Positions 24,697 through 34,309 of a DNA stretch of 64,000 nt are shown one piece after another. A model generated the notes under the pieces. That model did not search any database, was not told the origin of the DNA, and saw only the letters and a list, made by a program, of their open reading frames with translations. A program made the translations under genes and the position numbers. Origin of the DNA: Levilactobacillus zymae (GTDB lineage: Bacteria; Bacillota; Bacilli; Lactobacillales; Lactobacillaceae); the NCBI RefSeq assembly GCF_032190635.1, contig NZ_JAVLAS010000002.1, positions 8,460 to 72,459 on the forward strand, in the 5' to 3' direction. Positions within the stretch are counted from its first letter, which is position 1. Every line of letters starts with the position of its first letter.

Positions 24697-27156
24697 ATGA
24701 ATTTAATGGTTAAGTTAGTTTTTCTGGCCAGTGCCATGCCGATTCCTGATTCTCTAAAAAATTCGGGAACGATTAAGGGCCTGCTGGGGTGGCTAACGGG
24801 AAGTGATGTGACTACAAAGAAGCCAGTTATAGAATTTTATCAGGCGTGGTCAGAAACTTTGGGTCCCATCAGCAATGCAATGTTAACGGTTGGCTATGGC
24901 ATGGGCTCTTTTTTTAGCAAGATGTTTTATAACATCGGCGAAGTATTATCTGCGGTTTATGCCAAGATGTTTGGATTACTGGGGTTCTTGGTCAAAGGAA
25001 ACTATGCTGGTTCTACTCAGATTAGCAATTTGCATACTTTTCTCGTGATTTTAGGTTTCTCAATTTTAGTGGTGGCTATTATTGGTTGGTCAATAGCTTC
25101 TATGGTTAAGCGTCCGGTTTTTAAAGAAGCCATGGCGTCAGTTATGACTGCTTGTGCGGTTATCATTATTCTGCCATGGTTGGTTGGGGAATTTAATTCA
25201 ATCACGGTTCACGCTACGACAGAGATGAACTCAGCGGTGACAGGTACCAAAAACGAGAGCTTTGAAGACTCTTTAAAACATGTCGTCGTTTCCCCATATA
25301 AAGATAACACCATTGATTGGCTAGTTATGGCTGAAAAAAACTTCAATACGAATCCGAAAAAGATTGGTGGAAGTAAAGGCTGGTCAGATTTTAATCGGAT
25401 AGATACCGACAATCTCAATTCGATTAATTTTACGGTCAACATTGCTAAAGATAATATTGGATATGTTTCTGACAAGAATAAGTTGAATACGAATGTGTTT
25501 AAGTATCAGTTAGATACCGGAGTGACTGATACACATAACACTAAGGTCGCCAAGTTAGATCTCCCTACTACGCAAGTTAGTGGAATTACCCATATGGGAC
25601 AGCTGGTTTACCCTCGATACCACGTAAATTGGATTGCCGTTATTGTGGAATTGATTTTACTAGACGGTTTCTTTCTGCTAGCGGGCTACAAGGTTGCGAA
25701 GTACAGTATTAAGATTTTCTTTCTAATGATTTTATCGCCTCTGGTGGCGCTATTCCGGGTTCAATCTATGAAGAACGTTAAAGAGCTTATAAGTTCGATC
25801 ATCGGTGCTAGTACCGGTATTTTCGTTGAAAATGCGGGCGTCTTCTTCTTAATTACGATTATTCAAGTAACGTCGGGAACTTCTAACTTTATTGGTGGTT
25901 TAGCTGGCGGTTGGCAACGGGTTATTGCCACTTTGATGATTTATGGAGCCGCTATTGCGGTGCTGATTGCCGGCGATCAATATATTCAGCGTTGGACTGG
26001 AACGTCTACGGGGCAATCTGGTAGTATGCGTGATCTGGTTGCAGGGTCGATGGCCGGTGCTGGATTGGCTTCATTTGCGGGTAAAGCAGGCCACAAGGCT
26101 GTTCAAGGAATAGAAACAGCTGCTAGTGCGGCCGGTACTGTTGGTCACGGAATCAAAAGTGCTGGTGGTAAGGCAAAGGGTGGCATTGATAAACTCCGTT
26201 CATCAGCGCTACAAGATGAATCTAGTGATGGAACAGAAAGTTCAGATGGCTCAACAGATCAAGGAAATGGTCTGAACGCTGCCCAAACAGGGGATTCAGT
26301 CCCAAGTGGGACAGACGAGTCAGAATCGGAAAATACGGCGGATATGTCAGATAGCGGACAGAATCAGCAACCGGGTAATGCTGCGGCTGAACGGCCAGAA
26401 GAACAGGCCGGAGCCAATGATTATGGTAACCTTGATCATAATCAGAATTCCTTAGGTAGTTCGAATACAGCTGACGCTAACCCTACTTCAAGGGACAGGT
26501 CACCAAACGCTGCGCAGACAATGTCGGAAGATGGAGATGGTTTCGATTATCAGGAAGGTATGGGAAGCTTAGACGCAACTGAACCACCAGTTACTAATGA
26601 AGACGATTTGCCGGTTAATAATGTAGGTAATCCAGGTGAAGCTGCTCCAATCAGTGGTAACTCCGCCACAGTGCCAACTAGCTCAGGATTAATGCCCTCA
26701 AGTGAAAATCCTGATTTGCCATCCATGGGGGGCAATGATCAGCCAAACGATGTTGGTCGTGCAACTGGTAATGAGGACCTCAATGCTGCAAGCGGAGCAG
26801 TTTCAGATACATCATCGGAACAAACTCCAATAGGTGAAGATATTAATGCCGCGGCTGGTGGACAATCAGATATTGGCGCGCCACGTACCACCGGTACTTC
26901 GAGTGCGGGACATCTGGCTAACGTTCGTCCGGCTTCGAATTCGACAGGTAGTGTTCATCCGGTCGCAACGACGGCGGGGAGTGCTAAGCAAGCACCAATC
27001 ATTCCAGCAAAGCATTATTCGGCATCATCAAATGTGGCGTCAAACTTTAAAGCGCCCCATTCAGGAACTCCTGATGTGCCAACAACTCCGCAAGGTGATA
27101 GCGGTCAAGCCCCATCGAATGGACGAGTAACTAATTTTAATAATATTCCAGATTAA
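24697..27156 (+). CDS. VirB6/TrbL-like polytopic T4SS membrane protein with long hydrophilic tail
   Basis: The 819-residue protein has several hydrophobic segments in the first 430 residues (clearly about 115-140, 148-168, 315-335, 340-355, 380-400 and 410-430) and a large extracytoplasmic loop (about 170-310). An Ala/Gly-rich stretch follows, then a 340-residue disordered Ser/Gly/Asn/Asp/Pro tail. This is the form of the VirB6-like CD3337/EF1877-type proteins of Gram-positive conjugative elements, which help form the channel. It is a single-gene unit between regulon copy 6 and a terminator. Confidence 0.8.
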   Translation: MNLMVKLVFLASAMPIPDSLKNSGTIKGLLGWLTGSDVTTKKPVIEFYQAWSETLGPISNAMLTVGYGMGSFFSKMFYNIGEVLSAVYAKMFGLLGFLVKGNYAGSTQISNLHTFLVILGFSILVVAIIGWSIASMVKRPVFKEAMASVMTACAVIIILPWLVGEFNSITVHATTEMNSAVTGTKNESFEDSLKHVVVSPYKDNTIDWLVMAEKNFNTNPKKIGGSKGWSDFNRIDTDNLNSINFTVNIAKDNIGYVSDKNKLNTNVFKYQLDTGVTDTHNTKVAKLDLPTTQVSGITHMGQLVYPRYHVNWIAVIVELILLDGFFLLAGYKVAKYSIKIFFLMILSPLVALFRVQSMKNVKELISSIIGASTGIFVENAGVFFLITIIQVTSGTSNFIGGLAGGWQRVIATLMIYGAAIAVLIAGDQYIQRWTGTSTGQSGSMRDLVAGSMAGAGLASFAGKAGHKAVQGIETAASAAGTVGHGIKSAGGKAKGGIDKLRSSALQDESSDGTESSDGSTDQGNGLNAAQTGDSVPSGTDESESENTADMSDSGQNQQPGNAAAERPEEQAGANDYGNLDHNQNSLGSSNTADANPTSRDRSPNAAQTMSEDGDGFDYQEGMGSLDATEPPVTNEDDLPVNNVGNPGEAAPISGNSATVPTSSGLMPSSENPDLPSMGGNDQPNDVGRATGNEDLNAASGAVSDTSSEQTPIGEDINAAAGGQSDIGAPRTTGTSSAGHLANVRPASNSTGSVHPVATTAGSAKQAPIIPAKHYSASSNVASNFKAPHSGTPDVPTTPQGDSGQAPSNGRVTNFNNIPD

Positions 27157-27171
27157 ACAAGCACTTCTGGC

Positions 27172-27205
27172 AAAAAAGGCATATCCAAGGAGGTATGCCT
27201 TTTTT
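27172..27205 (+). terminator. Terminator after VirB6-like gene
   Basis: AAAAAAGGCATA pairs with TATGCCTTTTTT around a ten-base loop, a near-perfect bidirectional hairpin. The next regulon promoter begins five bases later. Confidence 0.9.
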
Positions 27206-27209
27206 GATG

Positions 27210-27247
27210 GTGCGGTTTATCTATTGTGCTCCTTGAGGTTATAAGGT
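27210..27247 (+). promoter_or_regulatory. Transfer-regulon promoter, copy 7
   Basis: GTGCGGTTTATC at 27210 lies 32 nt before TAAGGT (27242-27247); TATAAG two bases upstream overlaps it. It drives the core T4SS operon 27281-32153. Confidence 0.55.
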
Positions 27248-27280
27248 ATAGCCAACATTTATTTTAGCCGAAAGGAGCGA

Positions 27281-27619
27281 ATGGATTTGCAAGATGGTTT
27301 TGGCGTCACACCAGACATTCGCACACGCATGAAAATTGCGATGTTCTATGTACGAGATCTGATGTTTTTGATTATTTGGGCGGGGATTATTTTCATGATT
27401 TCAGATATATTTCCACCAGATATGCAGTTAGAAACCGTATGTTTTTGGGTTGTTGGTATTGGCTATGGTGTTTGGTTGGTTTGCCCATCGCTGGGAAATC
27501 ATGGTAAGCGTAATTGGGAATTACTCATTTATGATTTCTTTCCGAAAAAGACACGATTTAAAAGCCTCGATTATGGGGTTTTCGTTAAACAAAAGATTGA
27601 AGGGGTGTGGAAGCGATGA
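27281..27619 (+). CDS. VirB3/TcpE-like small T4SS membrane protein
   Basis: The 112-residue protein has two hydrophobic segments (about 24-44 and 52-70) followed by a basic cytoplasmic tail, the topology of VirB3, PrgI and TcpE proteins that precede VirB4 genes. ATG 27281 lies very close to AAAGGAG; TTG 27287 would be better spaced. The stop overlaps the next start (ATGA), showing translational coupling in the core operon. Confidence 0.7.
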   Translation: MDLQDGFGVTPDIRTRMKIAMFYVRDLMFLIIWAGIIFMISDIFPPDMQLETVCFWVVGIGYGVWLVCPSLGNHGKRNWELLIYDFFPKKTRFKSLDYGVFVKQKIEGVWKR

Positions 27620-28302
27620 TTTCTGTTCGACACAGTAGTAGGTCTCAAGGAACCAGTCGATTCGAGACGATGGACAAAGCTAAAAAAGGGCAAGACAGCA
27701 ACAAAGCGTCCCTTTTTCAACCAGTTCGGCAGTTTCAAATGACCGATTTGATTGATTATAAGCGATTAACACCCGGCTCAGATGCGTTTATTGAATTGAA
27801 AGTATTCGGGTATGCTGAAATTTTGGTCGTCGATGGGATTGGGTTAAGCAGCGTTCCCGCAACGAAATTAGAGGCAGTATCAGACTCATTGACTAGTTTT
27901 TTAAGACGATATTTGAATGACGTTACGTTTGTTATAGCGCCCTTTCCAGTTTCAACAGCTAAGCAGCAAGCCTTTTGGGGCGAGCGGTATATGAAATACA
28001 CCCGGATGGTTCAAGAAAAACAGTATAAAAATAGACAAGCTCATCAAGTCTTGATTCAGAGACAGCGATTTTGTCAGGACAAAATTAAAGCAGCTAAGGG
28101 CATTGAAGAAACGTTGGAAAACCGGGAATTCTTTGCGGTAGTGTTCGGTGATACGGTACGAGAATTGCGTAGCAATCTGAATAGCATAGATGGCTTGCTG
28201 GGAGATGCTCAGGTCTCAGCCTATTTAAAATTTCGAATGTTGGAACGTAGTCAAAAAGAGCGGGTCATGGAACGGATTAATAATCCTAACGTGCGGGTCT
28301 AA
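27616..28302 (+). CDS. TrsD-like cytoplasmic T4SS protein upstream of VirB4
   Basis: ATG 27616 follows GAAGGGG by 10 nt and overlaps the preceding stop. The 228-residue protein is soluble, with a mixed fold and a long helical region (about 120-190) rich in K, R and Q. Proteins of this size and position (TrsD in staphylococcal pSK41-type systems) occur directly before the VirB4 ATPase in Gram-positive transfer operons and resemble the N-terminal part of VirB4 proteins. The assignment rests on order and size rather than a motif. Confidence 0.65.
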   Translation: MISVRHSSRSQGTSRFETMDKAKKGQDSNKASLFQPVRQFQMTDLIDYKRLTPGSDAFIELKVFGYAEILVVDGIGLSSVPATKLEAVSDSLTSFLRRYLNDVTFVIAPFPVSTAKQQAFWGERYMKYTRMVQEKQYKNRQAHQVLIQRQRFCQDKIKAAKGIEETLENREFFAVVFGDTVRELRSNLNSIDGLLGDAQVSAYLKFRMLERSQKERVMERINNPNVRV

Positions 28303-28313
28303 GGAGTGGTTAA

Positions 28314-30323
28314 ATGAAAAAGCGAGAGATTCAGAAATTAGAAAAACAAGATTATGATTTGGCGATGATTGCCCGGACACAACCACAAGGCAATATCCGA
28401 ATTAGGGATCGAGTCATTGAGTCAGGAACTGGTGTAGAAGCCTGTTTACACGTCTATCGCTATCCAAGTTCCGGTTTGAAGTATTTTTGGTTAATTGAAC
28501 TGACACAGTTTAACAACACGATTACCACGCTGTCGTTGGGGACAGAAAACAAGGAAGCTATTAAAAAAGCTTTACAACGGTCGACAGATGAAAAACTTAG
28601 TCAAGCTATGGACAAGAATGGCAAAACGCTAGGCAAGTTGCAAGCAGATAAAGACTATCGCCGGCAACTAGGATTACTTAGTCGCTTAGGTGACAATATG
28701 GAAGTCATGAAGCGGGCTGACGTACGGATTTTCGTTTATGCCGACGATGAACAACAACTCAATAAGCGGATTAAGGCGATTAAAGAGAAATTGGGGACTT
28801 ACGGTGTTGCCTGTTTTGTTGGTGAGCAGGATTCTGAATTACGTAGTCTTTGGACACCAATGATGAAACAAGAACTATTGCGGAACGTGCGGCATGGTAC
28901 GCCAATTGCCGCAGATGTCTTGGGCAAGGGATTTCCGTTTAACCACGTGAAGCTGGACGACGATGGTGGATCGTATTTTGGGAAGAGTACCACTAATGGG
29001 CCAATTATGCTGAATCCGTTACTGATCACACCACGACGCTTAACGCCTTACTTCATGATCGCGGGGAATCCCCGCAACGGGAAGTCGACCTTCGCCAAAA
29101 AACTTAATGATGACGTATTCGCTCGGGGCGGTAAACTGAGGATTTTTGATGTTAAGGGAGAGTACATTAAAGCCGCGCGAGAACAAGGCGGCACGGTGAT
29201 CACCTTGGATGGGTCGAGCGTGCATATTAATCCATTTGAAATTTTCCCCACTGCGACTAAAGAAATAGATACGCCGGTTACGGTTACTGATGAGTATGGT
29301 CGACAAATGAAAAAAGACAAACATGAAACTGTTGTTGATGAAATTGGATCTTTTAATGCCCATGTGCAGAAACTGCGTAATATGTTCAGTTTTCAGAATT
29401 CGGAAGCCACAACTGATGATCTAAACCGATTGGAAAATATTATTACTGACTATTACATTAGTGAAGGGTTATGGGTTAAGCACCCCGGACGTCATTTAGG
29501 AGACCTACATTCTACGGGATTGCCACATAATCAGTATCCAAAGCTTGGGGATTTTCTCACCTATCTAAAAGAAATCCAGCGTAGCTATCTTAATCCGAAT
29601 CGTCCGCATCCAGAGGTCGAAATTACTTCAATCAATCGGATTGTCGATACCTTTCAAAAGATGTTGCAGTCGGAAGCCATTATTTTTGACGGGTTTACAA
29701 CGATCCCAGATATGACTGATACGGACGTGGTTGTTTATGACTTAAGTGGGTTAAAAGCCCATGGTAACGAAGTGTTTAATTCCCAAGTGTATTCAGCATT
29801 ATCGTTGGTCTCGGCTGAGATAGTTAACAACGGCAAGCGTTACCGTTACTTGTACAACAACCATCAGATTGATTTGGTCGATATTCCTTATTATTGGGTC
29901 TGCATTGACGAATTTCAAAATTACGCCAAGGAGGAGTTCTCAGCAGGATTGGAATGGCTTTCAAGCCTAATGGAAGAAATGGCGAAAGACTTTTGTGGAA
30001 TTTCGTTGATTATGCCGACCATTAAAGAATTAATGCCGGATCAAAACTATCAAGCAACCACCAGTCGTTCACAACGCTACTTCCGTTCATTATCTAAGGT
30101 ATTTGGTATGATGACGTACCGCTGTTTCTTCCATCTATCTGATGATGATATTCCCCGGTTGTCCCGGGCATTGGGTAGCTCAGTTACGCCTGACGAGCTT
30201 GGCGCAATTACTAAGTTACCGCAAAAGAAGCTGTTAATGAACATTCAGGGCGATCAAAATTATGTGTTTACTGTTCATGCCACGCCTGACGAGCTTAACC
30301 GTTATCAAGGTGGTGTTGGCTAA
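28314..30323 (+). CDS. virB4: VirB4/TrsE-type T4SS ATPase
   Basis: The 669-residue protein has a VirB4 N-terminal domain, Walker A GNPRNGKST (about 251), FDVKGEY (about 278), Walker B CIDEFQNYA (about 529) and a C-terminal PTIKELMPDQNYQATTSRSQ region. VirB4 ATPases energise assembly and substrate passage and are the best-conserved T4SS component. AAGGAG lies before ATG 28314. The stop overlaps the hydrolase start (TAATG). Confidence 0.93.
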   Translation: MKKREIQKLEKQDYDLAMIARTQPQGNIRIRDRVIESGTGVEACLHVYRYPSSGLKYFWLIELTQFNNTITTLSLGTENKEAIKKALQRSTDEKLSQAMDKNGKTLGKLQADKDYRRQLGLLSRLGDNMEVMKRADVRIFVYADDEQQLNKRIKAIKEKLGTYGVACFVGEQDSELRSLWTPMMKQELLRNVRHGTPIAADVLGKGFPFNHVKLDDDGGSYFGKSTTNGPIMLNPLLITPRRLTPYFMIAGNPRNGKSTFAKKLNDDVFARGGKLRIFDVKGEYIKAAREQGGTVITLDGSSVHINPFEIFPTATKEIDTPVTVTDEYGRQMKKDKHETVVDEIGSFNAHVQKLRNMFSFQNSEATTDDLNRLENIITDYYISEGLWVKHPGRHLGDLHSTGLPHNQYPKLGDFLTYLKEIQRSYLNPNRPHPEVEITSINRIVDTFQKMLQSEAIIFDGFTTIPDMTDTDVVVYDLSGLKAHGNEVFNSQVYSALSLVSAEIVNNGKRYRYLYNNHQIDLVDIPYYWVCIDEFQNYAKEEFSAGLEWLSSLMEEMAKDFCGISLIMPTIKELMPDQNYQATTSRSQRYFRSLSKVFGMMTYRCFFHLSDDDIPRLSRALGSSVTPDELGAITKLPQKKLLMNIQGDQNYVFTVHATPDELNRYQGGVG

Positions 30324-31525
30324 TGTTATCCAGACGGGCCAAAAAAATTGGATTATGGACGATTGGCTTATTGGTGCCATTGTTTGTTTTATTTTTTGGC
30401 GCTATGATGTTAGCTTTATTGCTTGCTGGTGGAGCGGCTTCGGAATCGGGTTCCTGTAGTAGTGGTAATGTCTCGAATGTCGATGTTACGACTTCAGCAG
30501 ATATGAACAAGCGAGCAAAGTCTATTTATGGATATCTACGTTCAGAGCTACATGCAACTCCTCAAGGTGCTACTGGTGCCATGGGTGTTTGGCAATTTGA
30601 ATCGAGCTTTAATCCCAAAATTGGTAACAACGCTGGTTCTGGAGCTACCGGACTTGCCCAATGGATGGGCAATCGACTGACGGGTACAAATGGATTAAAA
30701 GCATTTGCCAGTCGCAAAGGCGTAAAGTGGGACAGTTTGCAAACACAATTAGACTTTACAAAATATGAATTGAATCATGGTTATCAAGGTGCTAAAGCGG
30801 CATTGAGAAAATCTGACGTTCATAAGGCTGCTTATGATTGGCTGATGGACTATGAAGGTATGAGAAATAATCCAGAGCAATGGTATCTCGATAAGGGCCC
30901 ATCGGGACAACCTGGTCGTTATCCTGACGGTGATCATTGGTACGCCAAGTTTGGCGCTAATGATACGGGGGCTGATAATTCTGGTGATGTATCTGATCCC
31001 GATGATAGTGGCGGTACAGGCAATACTGGTGGTTGTGGTAGTGATGCCTCAGCAGCTGGTGGTGACTGGGGTTGGCCTTATAAGGGCGGTAAGTATGTCA
31101 CGTCAGGATTCGGTCCTCGTGATCTAGCGGGATCACCTTGGCACGATGGGGTCGATTTTGATGCGGGTCATGGTGCCAAAATTCGAGCGGTTCATGGCGG
31201 CAAAGTCATCTTTGTTGGTGATCCCATGAAGAAAGGAATTACCGACTCTTACCCCTATGGTTTAGGTAAAGACGTCATTGTTACTAAAGCCGATGACGGG
31301 TATGAAGTTATTTATCAAGAATTTGCCATGAGTGGGCCAACTCACAAGGTAGCAGTTAACGATACAGTTAAAACAGGCCAGGTTATTGCAACACAACAAA
31401 CAGGACACTTGCATTTGGGCGTGACCAACAAAAAGAGCTGGGTAACTGCTCAGGGTGACTGGCAGAATCCGAGCGGTCATTCATGGCTTGATCCGTTGAA
31501 GTTTATTGAGAAGAAGGCATCTTAA
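30323..31525 (+). CDS. T4SS cell-wall hydrolase: membrane anchor, lysozyme-like domain and M23 peptidase
   Basis: The 400-residue protein has one N-terminal membrane segment (about 8-35), a phage-tail-lysozyme-like domain (about 60-205, with GVWQFESSFNP and GLAQWMGNR) and a Gly/Asp-rich linker. The M23 endopeptidase domain (about 250-400) carries the zinc ligands of HDGVDFDAG and HLHLGV. The double activity would cut both glycan and peptide bonds to open peptidoglycan for the channel, the VirB1-like role in Gram-positive transfer. It is coupled to virB4. Confidence 0.88.
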   Translation: MLSRRAKKIGLWTIGLLVPLFVLFFGAMMLALLLAGGAASESGSCSSGNVSNVDVTTSADMNKRAKSIYGYLRSELHATPQGATGAMGVWQFESSFNPKIGNNAGSGATGLAQWMGNRLTGTNGLKAFASRKGVKWDSLQTQLDFTKYELNHGYQGAKAALRKSDVHKAAYDWLMDYEGMRNNPEQWYLDKGPSGQPGRYPDGDHWYAKFGANDTGADNSGDVSDPDDSGGTGNTGGCGSDASAAGGDWGWPYKGGKYVTSGFGPRDLAGSPWHDGVDFDAGHGAKIRAVHGGKVIFVGDPMKKGITDSYPYGLGKDVIVTKADDGYEVIYQEFAMSGPTHKVAVNDTVKTGQVIATQQTGHLHLGVTNKKSWVTAQGDWQNPSGHSWLDPLKFIEKKAS

Positions 31526-31541
31526 AGGGGAGTAGTCAGCG

Positions 31542-32153
31542 ATGCAAAGAAACAATGGAAAACAATTCAACAAGATTCTTGTGATTATAGGTATAGTGTG
31601 TGGGATAGCCGCGTTGGTATATGCTTTAACATTAACCAAATCTAATCGTCAATTAGCCAGTAGTAATGCGGAATTACGGACGGAAATTGAAGCAGCTAAG
31701 CATGATAATCAGGCCATAAAAGAAAATAAGATACAGAAGTACAGTGCTAAGAACTTAACGTTGACTAGTACCAGTTCAGTGGCCAATATCAATACGTTTT
31801 TAAAGACGTCATTCGAATGGGATTTTACCAACTGGTCAACCAGACAGGCGCAAGCGCAGAAGTATGCGACGCCATCTGTGGTAAAAAAGATGATTGGTAA
31901 TCTGAATATGCAGTCCAAGAGCACGCAGTCTTATATCAAATTTCTTAAAAAGGATAACGTATACCAGAAGATTAATTCAAAGCACGTTTATGTAGAAAAC
32001 TCTGATGGTCAGAAGATCAATGGGATTGCGACGGTCAATTCTTCATTGATTGATGGCAACAAGACGACGAGTCATCAAGTCCAGTGGTATCACTTCACCT
32101 ATGACGTTCAAAAGCATCAGGTGATTCAGATCACACCAGTGTCGGTAAATTAG
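31542..32153 (+). CDS. VirB8/TcpC-like bitopic T4SS protein
   Basis: The 203-residue protein has a short cytoplasmic N-terminus, one membrane segment (about 11-30), a coiled-coil neck (about 33-60) and a C-terminal extracytoplasmic domain (about 75-203) whose helix-then-strand pattern suits the NTF2-like fold of VirB8/TcpC proteins. These scaffold the channel. It is last in the core operon, 16 nt after the hydrolase, before a terminator. The fold call is inference. Confidence 0.68.
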   Translation: MQRNNGKQFNKILVIIGIVCGIAALVYALTLTKSNRQLASSNAELRTEIEAAKHDNQAIKENKIQKYSAKNLTLTSTSSVANINTFLKTSFEWDFTNWSTRQAQAQKYATPSVVKKMIGNLNMQSKSTQSYIKFLKKDNVYQKINSKHVYVENSDGQKINGIATVNSSLIDGNKTTSHQVQWYHFTYDVQKHQVIQITPVSVN

Positions 32154-32187
32154 TGAAATAAGGGAAGAATAATAATGCAGTAACGCC

Positions 32188-32220
32188 AAAACAGCTAACC
32201 GTAAAGAGGTTAGCTGTTTT
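32188..32220. terminator. Bidirectional terminator at end of transfer region
   Basis: AAAACAGCTAACC pairs perfectly with GGTTAGCTGTTTT around a seven-base loop, between the VirB8-like gene (+) and the YolD-like gene (-). Confidence 0.9.
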
Positions 32221-32521
32221 ATTTGTATTGGCAATTTCGTATAGTTGTCAGAGTTATTTTATGCAATTCTCCTTGAATTAATACCCAAATCCATTCGGAC
32301 TGATAGCCCTTTATATAGCCGGTAAATTCTGTTGGGGTGCCATTTATGTCTACTTGATTTAGTTGAAGTATAACGGTCTTGCCATATTTCCAAGCTTCAG
32401 ATAAACACTCGCTAATTTCAGTTTGTGACATTTCCGCCCTTTTTTTAGGTATGGGACTATTCACCTCTTTATTTATAGCTGAGGTGTGGTCGCTTAGAAA
32501 GAAGCCTTGCCACTTCAACAT
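32219..32521 (-). CDS. YolD-like family protein
   Basis: The start is placed at ATG 32521 because the protein then begins MLKWQGFFLSDHTSAI, like the family start KWxGFxLSEHT. The 100-residue product continues with a beta-rich half (TEFTGYIKGYQSEWIWVLI) characteristic of YolD-like proteins. These are often found beside UmuC-like repair polymerases on plasmids, but none lies here, so this is an orphan. The 225 bp to the first EPS gene hold no other supported gene; TATAAT at 32671 is the only promoter-like element seen. Confidence 0.75.
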   Translation of the reverse strand: MLKWQGFFLSDHTSAINKEVNSPIPKKRAEMSQTEISECLSEAWKYGKTVILQLNQVDINGTPTEFTGYIKGYQSEWIWVLIQGELHKITLTTIRNCQYK

Positions 32522-32746
32522 ACCACAATCTACCAATTGACTATTTATTAAATAAGTGTAAAAATTAGGGCCGTATTTATAATTTTAAGCTTTGGTTAAT
32601 TTAGGAGCGTATGAAGAAAATGCCTGTTAAAAAGAATTTGCATAATCATAGAAAACATAATGGCAAATTCTATAATTAATCCGAACAGAAATTAAAAAGC
32701 CCAAAGCAATCACTTACAATGGTAGTAGACCGTACTGGAGGAAAAT

Positions 32747-33538
32747 ATGGATTCTGAGCAAACAATTAGTGTGATGCAAATTTTTGGTATCTTGCGTAAA
32801 CACATCAAAGCAATTTGGATCACAACTTTAGTAGTTTTTTTGGCGTCGATTTTTGTTACCTTTTTTGTGATGACGCCAAAATATGAGGCGACAACCGAAA
32901 TATTGGTTAATCGAAAACTATCGGCCAGTATGCAGGCGGCACAGTATCAGCAAGTACAAGCCGACGTGCAGATGATTAGTACATATAAGGACATCATTAC
33001 TAGCCCAACTGTCTTAAAGACAGTCAATAACACAACCAGCGGTTACCCTGGATATCCGGGATCAATGGGTGCATTGAAAAATGCTATTTCAATTAGTAAC
33101 CAGCAGAACTCGCAGGTATTCTCGATTACGGTTAAGGCAACGGATGCTAAAACAGCGGCAACAATTGCGAATGAAACCGCCAAAGTATTTAAAAAGCAAG
33201 TTGTCAAGATGATGAGCGTTCATAATGTTTCAATCGTGTCAAAAGCGACACCGAACTATTCGGCGGTAAGCCCGAGAAAGACCATCAATTTGGCAATCGG
33301 ATTAATTGTGGGGCTGATTCTCGGTATTGGATTGGCATTATTGCGTGAGGTTACGGATCGAACGGTTACTTCCGAGAGTTACTTGACGGATGAATTGGGA
33401 TTGACCAGCTTAGGTATCGTTAGTGAAATTGACGATAAGGAAGTTAAAAAGCGGATTACGCGTGAACGTCACAGTTCAGACGACTTAATTACCGGTGCAG
33501 ATGGCAGAGTAGAAGCGCGTAGCCGAAGAAAGGTGTAG
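32747..33538 (+). CDS. EPS chain-length determinant / BY-kinase modulator (Wzz-CapA type)
   Basis: The 263-residue protein has membrane segments near residues 22-44 and 178-200 enclosing an extracellular helical domain, and a short cytoplasmic tail: the form of Wzz/CapA/EpsB modulators. These activate the tyrosine kinase encoded next and set polymer length. The PNYSAVSPRKTINLAIG motif before the second membrane segment is typical. It is the first gene of the EPS cluster, with GGAGG before ATG 32747. Confidence 0.88.
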   Translation: MDSEQTISVMQIFGILRKHIKAIWITTLVVFLASIFVTFFVMTPKYEATTEILVNRKLSASMQAAQYQQVQADVQMISTYKDIITSPTVLKTVNNTTSGYPGYPGSMGALKNAISISNQQNSQVFSITVKATDAKTAATIANETAKVFKKQVVKMMSVHNVSIVSKATPNYSAVSPRKTINLAIGLIVGLILGIGLALLREVTDRTVTSESYLTDELGLTSLGIVSEIDDKEVKKRITRERHSSDDLITGADGRVEARSRRKV

Positions 33539-33547
33539 GTGACGACA

Positions 33548-34309
33548 ATGGCGTGGTTTAAGCGAAACAAGAAAAAAATTGATGATACAAGTTTAAAGTA
33601 TGGTGTCGGTTTAGTTAGCTATACAGAGCCCAATGGGATGATTGCAGAACAGTTCAAAACCATTCGGACGAATATTCAATTCTCCTCGGTTGATAAGCAA
33701 CTCCAATCAATTCTGTTCACATCGTCGGGACCTTCTGAAGGAAAATCAACGATCAGTAATAATATGGCAGTTACCTGGGCGGATCAGGGCACTAAGGTTG
33801 TACTCGTTGATGCTGACTTACGGCGACCAGCCGTTCATCGCTCGTTCGATGTTAGTAATCGGATGGGATTGACGAACTATCTATCAGGAAACGCTGACTT
33901 ATCGGCAGTGGTTCGCGAGACCATGGTCAAGGACCTTAGCGTAATCACAAGTGGACCAGTTCCACCTAACCCGGCGGAGCTATTGGGTAGTAAACGAATT
34001 GAAAATTTGTTAAGTGAACTAACCGCTGAATTTGATTTGGTGATTGTTGATGCACCACCGGTTAATACGGTGACGGATGCACAATTATTGGCGAGCCAAA
34101 TTGATGGGACGGTTTTAGTTGTGCCACAAGGTATTGCTGACAAGAATGGGGTGCGTCGGGCTAAGCAACTGTTGGAGACTGTTCACGCTAACATTTTAGG
34201 AACAGTGATGAATCGTGTGACAGCCCAAAAGTCAGTGGGTTATTACGGTGGTAATTATTATGGTGGCAGTTATTACGGCGGCTATTACGGAACGGATGAT
34301 AAAAAGTGA
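33548..34309 (+). CDS. EPS tyrosine kinase (BY-kinase)
   Basis: ATG 33548 has GAAAGGTG upstream; the frame is open from GTG 33539. The 253-residue protein has Walker A SGPSEGKST, Walker A' VVLVDADLRRP and Walker B LVIVDAPPV, and ends in a tyrosine cluster (YYGGNYYGGSYYGGYYG) that is autophosphorylated in this family. It couples with the modulator upstream and phosphatase downstream to control EPS synthesis. Confidence 0.92.
   Translation: MAWFKRNKKKIDDTSLKYGVGLVSYTEPNGMIAEQFKTIRTNIQFSSVDKQLQSILFTSSGPSEGKSTISNNMAVTWADQGTKVVLVDADLRRPAVHRSFDVSNRMGLTNYLSGNADLSAVVRETMVKDLSVITSGPVPPNPAELLGSKRIENLLSELTAEFDLVIVDAPPVNTVTDAQLLASQIDGTVLVVPQGIADKNGVRRAKQLLETVHANILGTVMNRVTAQKSVGYYGGNYYGGSYYGGYYGTDDKK

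Noticed and set aside
24608..27205. Prophage or ICE integration module
   Set aside because: No tyrosine integrase, phage structural gene or att-like duplication was found; the genes fit plasmid transfer.
32611..32679. 22-codon frame (MKKMPVKKNLHNH...) after TTAGGAG
   Set aside because: Too short, basic and without a recognisable signal; chance occurrence cannot be excluded.
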